A stretch of DNA of 64,000 nucleotides. It comes from Luscinia megarhynchos (Eukaryota > Chordata > Aves > Passeriformes > Turdidae). The stretch spans positions 1 to 64,000 of the forward strand of contig CM067577.1 of assembly GCA_034336665.1 (NCBI GenBank), read 5' to 3'. Within the stretch, counting starts at the first letter, position 1. Every line of letters starts with the position of its first letter. Positions 11,001-32,740 of this stretch are shown in pieces. The notes under the pieces are model-generated. The model was given only the letters and a program-made list of their open reading frames with translations, had not been told where the DNA came from and made no database searches. The position numbers and the translations under genes were made by a program.

Positions 11001-14000
11001 CTGAATTTTTCAGGAAGGGGTATTTTTTTATGTCTAACACCTTGGGAACTACCATGACGCAAACTGACCAATGGAAGAATCCTAATTTTAAAACTGCCTC
11101 CTTTTTGGAATCTATGAAGTGGCCTGCTGTCAACGCAGCTAAAATGTAAAAGGTCTAAATGCCTCACCCTAAAATCCCACTGTAGGCATTCCATCGAAAA
11201 GTCTGCTCATGCTGAGTGACATTATGGAAAGGACAAAACTCATACTTGTACCTTAAAAGGAGAGAAAAGAAACAGAAAACAAGAAATGTTTCAGACTGGA
11301 ATAAAAAACTAGTTAATTCCTAGTAAGTATATAAACAAAGATCCAAATCCATTACTCACGTGGATTCCACAAAACTGAAACACTTGCCAGCAAGCCTAAA
11401 GAGATGTGCAGGGCCTAAAAACATCACAACATGACATAAAGGAAAAATAATGTTTTGATTAAATTTAAGCAAGCTATCGCGGTGACAAAGGTGCGAGAAG
11501 TATGTAACAAATTTAGTTTTCTGCTGTACATAAGGAAATTCCATATTAATTACTTTGAGCTCTCGCTAGCACTACACTGGTTTGTGTCATGATCTTTAAT
11601 GTTCTTCATTCTCACTACCCAGTGAAATAGATATGCCTCTTTTGACAACAAAAATGAGAAACCTGTGCAAAGTAAACATTTGGAGGCCAGGTCTATAAAA
11701 GGAATCATCAGTGCAGATCCTGACAAAATCTAACACTGAAATCACTGAAACTCTTGCTTGGCAGCTCTCTGTCTCCGAATTAATTCAAACTCTGCAAGTT
11801 TGTACCAGTAAAGCCCATTTGTTAAAACGCTGACAATGCTGCACATTTAAGTTTCACTGAGATTCTCAAAGTGGATATTCCTTTTTGCTGTTTGCCTTCA
11901 TGGTCTGATCCAGGTAGTATTCAACAAGATAAATCTTTTGCTGTCAGACAGGTCAGCAGTTGCAATTCTACTCTTGTAGTATTGACTACAAGACTTGCTG
12001 TCAAAGGAATCCAAGATGGCTAACTTGTCATTAAAAAGATGAAAAGTTCTGAACTACATGCTAGAGGAGTACTTCAGTATCTCTTGTATAAGGAAATTTT
12101 CCTTAGAATTACTAAATATTTATGAGGAAAGAAGAAAAGAGATTACAAAGCATATAAAGTAAAACCTCATCCTGGATTCTAACTCCCCACTGTCAGGATT
12201 GCATGGGTACTTTTTCCAGGTATCTAGAAAAGCAATCCTACAAACAAAGGTCAGACTACCAGAATCATGCCCTCCAGAGTTCTTTAACCACTAGCATATA
12301 GGTAGGTTCTCTTTCCCAAGTGTTTTTCTGACTGCATAATCCTGTATTTCATTCTAAAGGTAGGTCTGGCCCAAGGGTTTGCCCCTCTACTACATGAAAT
12401 CTGTGCCCCAGTGATTAGGATGCTCTCCCTGCAGATGAAAAAAAGCAAACGTGCATGTCCATGAGGAATGCATTAAACTCATGTCTCCCTTTCCAGAGCA
12501 GATACTGTAGAAGAGAAATTACCAGAATTATTACCCCAACTGTTTTGTAGAAGAAAAGAACAAGTGCAGTTTCCATAATAAAGAAATAATGCTAAATAAT
12601 AAATGAAATAATGCTAAAGGCAGGGTTCCATGCCCTAGGTTCATGCTCTATACATACAGACCCAATTTTTTGCTACATGTAAGATCCCACAACAAATAAA
12701 GAAGGATTTCTGGTGCGCTGTCCTATTTTCCTGCTACTTTTGGCATCTTTCCATTCAGCATTCTATTACTAATCCCATTTCTAACTATATCACAATTCAC
12801 ATGCAGTACATGCAGAATTATACACTTGATTTGAGTTTATAAAACAAGACAGAAAACATTAAGCATAATGACATTCAATGTCATCATACCATAATGCCTT
12901 TCTTGAATCTGAACAAGGTTTAAGTCTGTGCTTAAGGTTAGCAGAAAGACAAGAGTTACTCTAAGTCTTTGCCTTCAGTGATTATCTGTTCTCCTCTTAC
13001 AGACAGCCTAGAATTTGTTACATTCCTCTTTATTTTGCTTGAGTGGTGTATTTATGTTGCAACACCTAGGCCGTGTGTGAAACTGAGGCCCTCTGACTGG
13101 TTCCAGGACTACTCCTAGGACTTTTGTTTAAACTACTTTTGGGTATAAAGTACTACCAGATGATGGGATGGCTTTTTATATGATAATCTCAGTGACATCA
13201 AAGATTGTGTCTACAAGAAAAGAGTGCTTACTGTGGTCAAAAGGATCAGCAACAGGCTAAAAAAACACAGAATAAAACATAGGATGGTCCTGTCACAAAC
13301 ACTGGAACCACCAGTGAAGTTAATCTAGGCTTTAATCCTTCAGGAGCATAATGAAATATATTTGCCCGTGCTTGTTTTCTACGATGTTTATAAAATCACC
13401 CGCGAAATTCGGTTTTGTGTGCATAAAATCGAAATAGACTATTTACATTGCAAACAGCCGGTTGGTAAATGATAAAAGCTGTAAAAAAAACCCAAACAAA
13501 ACAACAAAAAACGGTTACATATACCTGATACTGCAGACGGCGACATCTTTGGCTGCAGCCTATTTGTTTGAGGCAAGAATGGGTTATTCAACCTTTTAAG
13601 AGAAGGAAAGTTAAACGTTTAAGGCTCAGGTACGTATCTGGCCTTGCATACACCCTCCCCTACCTGTGTGGCCCAACACCGACAGCCGCTGCCCGCGGGC
13701 CAACAGCGGGCTCTGCGGCAGCGGCCCGGCCCGGCGCGGCGCCCCATCCCCGGGGTAGAAACGGGCGGAGCGGGCACCGCGGCAGACAGGCCCGGAGCTG
13801 CCGAGTGCGAGCGGATCGCGGGACAACACGGCGAGCAGGCGGCCACGTACCCGAACGTATTCGGCTCCTCCACGACCTTCATCTTCCCCGCCGAAGCGAA
13901 GAGACCTGCTAGGAGAGAGCAGTTGGCGCGGCGGGCGGAGCAAAGCGCCAGCGCGCCCGCCCGCGCCGCGGCCCTGGCACCCACCGAGCGCCGCGCCCAG

Positions 14001-14027
14001 CGCCGCCAGCAGCAGCCCGGCCGCCAT
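5026..14027 (-). CDS. GNPTG: N-acetylglucosamine-1-phosphotransferase gamma subunit
   Basis: GNPTG is the soluble Golgi gamma subunit that helps the alpha/beta enzyme add the mannose-6-phosphate precursor to lysosomal hydrolases. Coding exons (minus strand): 13985-14027, 13851-13908 (or to 13847), 13232-13256 (tentative), 11360-11414, 11168-11251, 10082-10175, 8674-8788, 8067-8149, 7686-7814, 6235-6316, 5026-5150. All are GT-AG with continuous phase except around exon 3. Exon 1 is a signal peptide, [14 protein letters not shown]. Exon 2 gives [12 protein letters not shown]. Exons 4-7 form the MRH domain, with six Cys in the contexts GKCFSF, EFCPF, GDSC, LVCGK, PSTCVY and LVCHPH, and N-glycosylation sequons NVT and NNT. 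Exons 8-10 encode the helical DMAP-binding-like region ([19 protein letters not shown], then [12 protein letters not shown]). About 298 residues result with the tentative exon 3, against 305 in human. It is head-to-head with TSR3, as in mammals. Confidence 0.95.
9370..9540 (+). mobile_element. CR1 reverse-transcriptase-region fragment
   Basis: The segment gattcaacaacgccaagtgc, tgcacttgggccgtaacaac, and aaggcctgggggtgctggt matches the conserved 3' end of the CR1 ORF2 in sense orientation ([14 protein letters not shown]... in the translated frame). It is truncated and carries stops, so it is dead. Confidence 0.8.
9545..9640 (-). mobile_element. CR1 3'-region fragment, opposite orientation
   Basis: The segment gctccagacccttccacagc, gcccttctctagacatgctc, and aaagtctttcttg is the antisense of another CR1 segment. 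It sits directly next to the sense piece, so the two form a broken inverted pair. Confidence 0.6.
9939..9992. repeat. 27-bp perfect tandem duplication
   Basis: The unit attatgttttctgtcacagc + ttaggtg occurs twice with no mismatch, which implies a recent event. It lies in GNPTG intron 6, about 90 bp past the exon 6 donor. Confidence 0.95.
13232..13256 (-). CDS. GNPTG: GNPTG exon 3, tentative 25-bp microexon
   Basis: Mammalian exon 3 encodes about 23 residues between NAFG and PVHLF. The only candidate I found here is tttttttag|CCT...CACA|GTAAGC, which encodes PVADPFDH and leaves one base that joins GC of exon 4 to give Ser-Pro-Ala-His-Leu-Phe. The 3' phase fits exactly. The 5' phase fits only if exon 2 uses the donor TAC|GTGGCC (ending at 13847) instead of the stronger GG|GTACGT (ending at 13851). 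VADPF loosely resembles mammalian VNNPF. A longer diverged exon elsewhere in 11.4-13.8 kb remains possible. Confidence 0.45.
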
Positions 14028-14560
14028 CGCCCTTCCCGCCGGAAGCGGAAGTGCGGGGCGCGCGGGGCGAGGTCTCCGCCCAGCGCGGCCATGGAGCGCG
14101 GCCGGCGCGGCGGCCGGCGCGGGACTCGCAGCCTCGAGACCTTCGCGGCGGAAGCGGAGGCCGCGCTGAGAGGTGCGTGAGGCGCCGCGGGATGCGGCAG
14201 GCCCTTCCTGCCGAGCTGTGCCGCGGCGGCGCTGGGCACTGATGTACACCTGCTGTTTTCAGCTTGCCTGGAGGGCGAGAGGGCCGCGGATGGGGGCGCT
14301 CGGGAGGCCAAGTTCCCTTGCCCCCTTGCCATGTGGGAGCTCGGACACTGCGATCCCAAGAAATGCACCGGGAGAAAACTAGCCCGGAAAGGGTTGTTGC
14401 GAACCCTGCGCCTCCGCCAGAGATTCCCGGGCGTCGTCCTGAGTCCGCTGGCCACGGAGTACGTCTCTCCCGCCGACAGGTGCGGCTCCGGTGCCTGTGG
14501 GCAAAACCCAGGCGGCGAAGGAAGTGGGAGAGGCGCAGACTGTGAGGGGGAGCGGTTCAA
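13630..14560. other. CpG island of the TSR3/GNPTG promoter
   Basis: GC- and CpG-rich DNA covers GNPTG exons 1-2 and TSR3 exons 1-2. It accounts for the long but meaningless frames found on both strands here. Confidence 0.85.
14028..14090. promoter_or_regulatory. Shared divergent promoter of GNPTG and TSR3
   Basis: Only 63 bp lie between the two start codons. The interval contains ttcccgcc (14033-14040, E2F-like) running into two tandem Ets cores, ccggaag and cggaagtg (about 14039-14052), typical of TATA-less bidirectional housekeeping promoters. No TATA box is visible. The 5' UTRs must be very short or must overlap the opposite gene. Confidence 0.75.
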
Positions 14561-17500
14561 ATACCGTCCTGATGCTGTATTAGGGAGAGCATTTAACCAT
14601 TGATTAATGGCCGAAACTCATACGGAAAATTTACCTTATTACATTACACTGATGCATGAACATGAGAAACAGAGCCGTTTTATCAAATCAGCTTGACAGT
14701 ATCAGATGAGAAAAGCATCTGTAGATCCCAGTGAAAAATCAAGGTGCACGTCTTGTAGGTTAATTTCTTCAGAGCACAGCCCTCTAGTTACTGTGTCTTT
14801 TATCATGCCAAGTTCTTCCGTTAGAAAACACAATGTGTTAGCCAGAAAGCTTTTTGCAGAAAATTAGAATTTTCTTCAAATGTGCCTGCAGAGTTTTTAT
14901 AAAGATACACTTAGTCAGAGAGAAGATTTGTCTCTAGGAGCAGAGAGAACCTAGCAGAAAACCTAAATTGGAACTTTGGTGTCGTTTCAGGTGTGAACAT
15001 TACTATTAACCACACTTCTCCATCACACTTTTAAGCCTAGAATTATTCACATTTCATTTTGAAACACATGGATAAACCTTTTTTTGCCATTTGCATGTTT
15101 GGAGGAAAACCGTGCTACTGTTTTTTCTCATTGCATCTCTGTTATAGGTTATTGGTAAGCATATGGGTTTTAATTGACAAAAGCAGGGGTCATATGCAAG
15201 TTTGTTGCCAATATAAAGAGGCAATTGGAATTCTCACTTCATCAGGAAAAGGGTGACAATTTTTTAAATACAGTGACATTTCTTTTTTTCAGGACTGTCA
15301 TTGCTCAGAGTGGAATTGCAGTCATAGATTGCTCATGGGCCAAATTAGAAGAAACTCCCTTTAAGAGAATAAAGGGGAGTCATCTGCGGTTGCTGCCTTA
15401 CTTGGTGGCTGCAAATCCTGTAAACTATGGTCGGCCATGCAAGCTGTCCTGCGTGGAAGCTTTTGCTGCAGCGTTTTGCATTGTTGGTAGGCTCATCTTT
15501 GTGAAGTATGGTGCTAGCAATTCCTACATCCTTAACAAGTCAGAAGTGATGGTCTGCGACAAAATAAACTGTAATGCTGTCACACAGGTCATCACTTTTG
15601 GATCAGATTGTCTAGCTTTTTTCTGAGTGCATGTTAGCAGGGGCACTGAGGTGTCGGTGGAGTACTCATGTCAGCTACTAAGCAGGACACAAACTGATAA
15701 TCCTCATTTTGTCTGGATGGCATATAACGCTAGAAAAACTGTTTAAAAAATGAGAGAAGACAGAACACGAATTCTTAGGCACCTTTGCCTTAATGAGAGG
15801 TAACAGCTGGCTGTTAATAGGGCAAGGTCTGGGTAAGAAGAAAAAAATTGCCCCCTCTTGTGATGTTTTGCAGACTCATCACAGAACTTTAATAAGAGAA
15901 ATGTTCTACCATACTGCAGACAAATATCTTATCTTCTGAAAATACTGTATGTACAATTGGTCTTGCACTGAAGGGCTGTGGGACCTAGAGCTTGAATCAT
16001 TCATTACCCATACAAAATATTTTTATGTAACACTCGCCAAAAGGCTGTGAACTATTCTTGGATTCAGTTCCATGTTTCAAGTTAAACTGAAATTTGAAAA
16101 TATCTGTAGTCTTTCCAAAAGTTTTAATCCCCAAACACTGAAAGAAGCACTGGCAAGCATCTTTCTATTGTATAGACATGTATGCACATACTGAACTAGA
16201 AGTATGTAAGCCGAGTGAAATCTCACACTAAAGAAAATTGATAATTTATTTTCTGTTTTAGGATTCCCAGATCTAGCCACCATTCTTCTAAGGAAATTTA
16301 AATGGGGTAAGGCATTTATTGACCTGAACAAAAATCTCTTGGAAAAATATGCAGCCTGTCATTGCCAGGACGACATGCTAAGCATTGAGAAGGACTTTTT
16401 AGCCTGTGTTCAAGAAAAAAAAGACGAAGTAGGTAAGAGAAAAACACAGGAACACTACACCTGCCCTTTTTCTAACTAGTTTCTTCAAAGTCTTTTCCTT
16501 ACATCTCATGAAAATACTAGCAAGGTGAAAGGTAAGTGCTTTGCTGATATGTGTCATTCTCACTTCATACTGTGCTAAGTGTGCCCATTTTTTGCAACTG
16601 AAATAGGTGAAAATTACTAAAGCAATTTATTGCATAGAGTAGTGTATTCACAGCTGAAATATGAAGCACTTGCCCTTATTCAGCTAACCAAATTGGAAAA
16701 CTTCAGAGAAAAAAGATAATACAATGCTTCCTTGTTTTAAATACAGAGGTTAAAAGTGGAGTAGGAGTAAAAAGACTAGTAATTGAGAAGGAACTGTCAG
16801 AGGAATACAGGCATACAAGTTAATTACGCAGTAACTGTAGGCATACAATTTAAGTATAGACAGCAAGTTAGTTACATATATGCCTAAGAAGGACCTTTAA
16901 TAGACATATTTATATAGTCCTCAATCAAGATGTTTAAAATCAGACCTATAAAGATAATGAAAATAATTTTCAACAAGTTTAAATAGTTTATTCCCAAACT
17001 CTTCCAGTAATTTATTGGAATCCCAGTATTTCAGGCTGTATTCACAGGTGAGTGCTTGGTCTCATTCAAGACAGCACAAAGAAAGGCAAATTATCAAGAA
17101 CATATGAAAAGAGATTATCCTAATTAACATTTTCCTTTTACGGTGATTAAGCCCTGTAAAATAGGCCAAGGGCTTATACTGTAAGAAGATGATTAACAGC
17201 CTTTAGTTGCTCTGAACTTTGATCTCTTTGCCATGATACTGAATTAAACCACCCTCGTGGTGGAAGCCTAACTAGTTAGATTAAACTGAAGACAGCTCTT
17301 AAGGGGCAGCATGGCTATGCCATTTAAACCGCACTTCCACCTACAATCCTATGTGTTTTCCGGTTGAATTGCAGAACCAAGGCTGTCACACCTTGCTTGG
17401 CTTTTCTGAGGCAACAGTTTAGCCCAGCTACTTCAGCGAAAGTTAAGCTCCGCCCCAGCCTTACTCAGCAAGAGCTAAACCTGGACAGCTGTAATTTGCT

Positions 17501-18118
17501 TCTCAGTGGACATCAGCTAACGAGAGTCCTTTTAGAACTTAACCCATGTTTTCTTAGCCTAAGCCTTAGAAACCTACTTCTACAATCTGACTACCTCTAA
17601 AGAGTTACTGAACCCCTTGTGGGGGGGGTGAGGGAAAAGAGTGAAAAGCCTAGACTGGGCAGGCATGACTTGGGTTCTTTTTCTCATTTCCCCTGTTTTC
17701 TCATCAAAGAACTATGATAAACTTACAAGAGATGTAAACTAGACATTCTGTGCCTTCCCCTCTATGGCATTCATCTATGAAAATGAAGAAAAAATTAAGA
17801 AAATGCTTTTTTCATCTTCTGCAGTTTTTCCTTCTTTTTCCAGATCCATTTGATGTTGACTTAGAAAAAGAATTTTTTAATCCCAACAGACCCATCAATT
17901 CCTCAGGGTAATGAAATTGAATTTAAATACTGGTTTTACTTACTGTAAGTTATTTTGCTTTTATAATCTTGAAAAATGTTTCCAGTCTAGCACAAAGGAA
18001 GGAAGACTCTGATGAGGACAGCATGAGCAGTTCAGACGATGCCACTGAAAGCAGTGAAAGCACTGATGAGAGCGGTCCAGAAGAAATAAAAATCCCCAAT
18101 AATCCCAAAGAGTCATAA
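14091..18118 (+). CDS. TSR3: 18S rRNA aminocarboxypropyltransferase TSR3
   Basis: TSR3 transfers the 3-amino-3-carboxypropyl group of S-adenosylmethionine to the hypermodified uridine of 18S rRNA (m1acp3-psi) during late cytoplasmic 40S maturation. Exons: 14091-14172, 14263-14479, 15293-15486, 16262-16432, 17844-17907, 17986-18118; total 861 nt, 286 residues, all GT-AG and in phase. Exon 2 has the N-terminal RLI-like segment [19 protein letters not shown]. Exons 3-4 carry the SPOUT-like core: [67 protein letters not shown]. Exon 5 has [20 protein letters not shown]. The last exon is a Ser/Asp/Glu-rich acidic tail ending IPNNPKES, unlike the basic end of human TSR3 (312 residues). The start was chosen because it is the first in-frame ATG in exon 1. 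The 27-residue Arg/Ala-rich leader is not conserved, so use of a later start such as the ATG in LAMWELG cannot be excluded. Confidence 0.96.
14480..17985 (+). other. TSR3: TSR3 introns
   Basis: Introns 2-5 (14480-15292, 15487-16261, 16433-17843, 17908-17985) are AT-rich. I saw no transposon or RNA gene in them. A 78-codon frame at 17364-17600 in intron 4 has no similarity that I recognise. Confidence 0.6.
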
Positions 18119-18560
18119 CATCTTATATAAAGAAATTTTCTTGTGAATACTTGAGTGTGTTTTATTGACCTTGTAACTTGGTGCTTAACAAACCTTAGTC
18201 TCTATGCAAGTTTGTAGGTCTTTTTATGCATGAGGGCTCTAGGTATTTAATTTTTCGGTAAGTATGGAATGTTGAATTATTTTGTAAGGAGATCGAAGTT
18301 TAGTTACAAGTTAGAAAATAACCCTGTATTCTAATCAATATATCTGGAAAGTGGTTTCTAGGGGATTATTTTTAACTAATAGTACATCAGGTAAACTTCC
18401 TTCTCGTGCGTATTTCAACAGTAAAACATGACTAAGCTGTTGCCCTGTTCATGGTACCTACCACATAGGGAGTCTCTGCAGTCTTTGCAGGCTTGAACCT
18501 GCCATATGTATTTCAACTACTATATCTATTTCGAATAAACTCAGCTGAGCTTGAAAGGAA
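18119..18560 (+). terminator. TSR3: TSR3 3' UTR with poly(A) signal
   Basis: The first good AATAAA after the stop is at 18534-18539 (tcgaataaac), followed by gagcttgaaagg. This gives a 3' UTR of about 0.44 kb. Confidence 0.65.
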
Positions 18561-20080
18561 AAAATGCTTGGAAGTGCTTTAACATCTCAGTATGCCTTTT
18601 CAGGAACTTTAATTGCTCATTTTATTTACTCTGATACAATGCCAAGCAACAACACAGTGTTTTGGCACTTCGTATTCAGAACTGTATTATGAAATTTCAG
18701 ATCACAGGTTCATCAGTGCAATCTCTGCATATTTTTATCAAAGTGGCACCATGCCAAGTCAGAAATACACAGTGCCTGGCCCTTAAAGCTTTGTGACAGA
18801 TTCGTACCAGCACTAGTATCTTAGGTCACTTTTCCCTATGCCTGCCAGTTTGTATAGTGAAAATAAGCTGTTAGCAGTTGTTTTCTTTATATTTAAATCG
18901 AATACTCTGGAGTTTCAAGCATCCAACTGAAAACCTAAACTTAAGCAATCTTTCAGTAGAACTGGAGATACGAAGGACAATTTGTAGACTTACCTTCACA
19001 AATCAAAGTTCTTCACATCACAGGACCTTCTCCTCTTGTCCTTCTACTACGAGAGGGATTAAATACTAGCACTACTGGAGCTAGAGCTGCGAGTACTAGC
19101 AGCAGTTTGAATGGTACAAATACTCAGTTTTCCTTTCAAAAACAAGAAGCACAAGTAAATCAATGCTACAAAGAGACTTTTCCTTTGATTTGTTTTTTTC
19201 AATAATTTCCCCACCCATATGAAATCCTTCCCAAATGTGCTGTTTTAGCAAGGATTTCTTAGATAATGACAAGAAAGCCATTCAACTTAATTTTTAAAGG
19301 ACTGAGAACAACGTGAGCATGCCAGCTACTCTAATTTTGGGGAATGCTTTTATATTATAAAGCTATAGCAATCAAATGCAGAGAAGCAGAAGAGATCTGG
19401 GAACAGAGCTGTGCAACTTAGAATAATTTAAGTGTTGAGCAGTTGCCGCTTTTTAATAAATGCACTGAAGAAGCTCAGCTCACATGGAACAAAACTTTTC
19501 ACTTTTTGCTTTGCAGAATGATTTTGACTTTAAAAATACAATTGAAAAAAGCAGTGAAAGTTTAATAGAAGGCATATCAGCTTCACATACATGAAAATAA
19601 CTTAACAGATTTCCTTTATGGAAGGGAACTGTAATTGCCTACAGCACATCCTTTCCCTAGAAGCTATATGCATTAACATATGGAAAAAGGCACAAAATTA
19701 TTTCTGATAAACAAGCACCATTAAAAATCCTCAGCATTCCTTGGACAACTTTTATTATTGTTCCTATCAGTCTAAAACTCACATAATTTTATATTAACAT
19801 GGTGACACCAGTATGCTGATCCCATTATGCACAGTAAGCTATTGGTCTCTGCCTGAGGAACCGATCAGAATTGACTAGCTGCTGTTACCACACGTGGCCC
19901 AAAGGAAGGACCACAAACGTGCTCCAGGTCAGGGACAGGCAGAACAAATGAAGGCAACATCTAAACAAAAAGTGAACGCAGCATTGTGGGCCTTAAAAAC
20001 AGGACTTGCACTGAATTGTGTTCAGAGCCATTTAAATGGCAGTCTTTTAATAATTTTAATGAAGATAAGTGAAACAAAGC
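18561..20080. other. Convergent intergenic gap between TSR3 and UBE2I
   Basis: This is 1.5 kb of AT-rich sequence between two facing 3' ends. No exon, repeat family or RNA gene was recognised. Confidence 0.6.
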
Positions 20081-20676
20081 CCTTTATATAAACAGTTTAT
20101 TTACTCTAAACAGCAACACAGACAGAATGCCATATAAACACAAAGAAAGTGATGCAGATTAAGGATGCTGGCTAACTTTGGATCTCAGAGGCTCTTAAGC
20201 AATAACAACCTAGTTTCTGAAAGATAGAAAAAACAAATTCAGGGAGGGAAGGGGGTGGAGGGCATGATTTTTTTTTATACAGCCAGCTAGAGGCTAAATA
20301 TAGTTCTAACATTTTAAAGCATGCCTGCATCAGATAGCAAAGTAACTAGAGATACTAGTGAATTTATAGAAGTATAAAAGTTTATAATTTTACAGCAGTT
20401 GAAATACTGACATCAATATTAAAATAAAAGCAAGTTTTACATAACAATCAAAAATACAAAAGACTGAAGGAAGAGACCCTGTATGAAAAAACTGGGGGCA
20501 ATTCAGCAAATTTAGAACTGTATACAACTGGCGAATATGGAAAATGGCACACATACAACCCCCTCCCCTTATGTGGATATTAATTGTACATAGCAACATT
20601 ACATTTTGCAAAAGTTTTGTAAACAAGTTCTTGCCAAACCAATCCCTTCCTTTTTAAGATGCTGCATGACAAATGC
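20081..20676 (-). terminator. UBE2I: UBE2I 3' UTR and poly(A) signal
   Basis: The minus strand has AATAAA at 20101-20096, about 0.58 kb after the stop codon. The interval is AT-rich with no coding signal. Confidence 0.6.
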
Positions 20677-32144
<11,468 letters not shown>

Positions 32145-32330
32145 CGAGAGCCGCCGCCGCCGCGCGTGTCCCGGATCGAGGCCGCGCGAGTGACCCGGAT
32201 GTTCCCGCTCCCGCTGCTTTGTTTCCACTCCAGAGTTTCCCTCCCTCTCGCCTCGGTGCGGAGCGCGAAAGCGCTATTCTGTCCCTCGGCCCGATCCGTC
32301 TGTGATCCTGTCGTCACGCTTTACGCATCC
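32145..32330 (-). other. UBE2I: UBE2I untranslated exon 1 (5' limit approximate)
   Basis: The minus strand reads ggcggcggctctcg|gtgaggcccggcc at 32145/32144. This is a strong donor in the middle of the island and the best partner for the acceptor at 28615. The transcription start cannot be placed; the 5' limit given is a guess within the island. Confidence 0.55.
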
Positions 32331-32740
32331 TCGTGACACAGGACCCAGAGGTGCCCCCAACAATGCCTGCGTATGAAGGACCGGAAAAAAAAATCCACGC
32401 GGCGTTATCCCAAAGCCGGTCACTTCCTCGTGCCTCTCGCTCTCACCAGCTCCGGCAAAAAGCTGAATCAATTTTTACCTCTGGCGCTGTGGGAGCCGCC
32501 GCGACTTAGGAAGGCCTGGTCCGTCGGCGGGCGCGCGCAGTCTGGCGGGCCGCGCTGGAGCCGGGCCGGACCCCGCCCCTCGGGCCCGGCCGAGGCCGAT
32601 TGGAGCAGGGCCGCTGCCCGGGCGGCGCTCCCGCGGCGGCGGGCGGGCCGAGGCGCCTATCGCAGAGCGGGCCGGCCGCACGGAAGGCGGGCTGCAGTTC
32701 GCCTCCCGCCCGCGCTCCTTTCACTGACCTTTAGGGACTC

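Larger units (their letters stand above)
5151..13850 (-). other. GNPTG: GNPTG introns
   Basis: The AT-rich introns hold two CR1 pieces (9.37-9.64 kb) and a 27-bp tandem duplication (9939-9992). The longest intron space, 11415-13231 and 13257-13850, contains the tentative exon 3 and otherwise no feature I can support. No RNA gene was recognised. Confidence 0.6.

Noticed and set aside
13619..14560. 313-codon minus-strand frame across the TSR3/GNPTG promoter
   Set aside because: It contains GNPTG exon 2 ([12 protein letters not shown]) but reads through its splice sites and across the promoter. Its length comes from GC content.
15174..15626. 150-codon plus-strand frame taken as a single gene
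   Set aside because: Only 15293-15486 is real (TSR3 exon 3). The rest is intron read-through.
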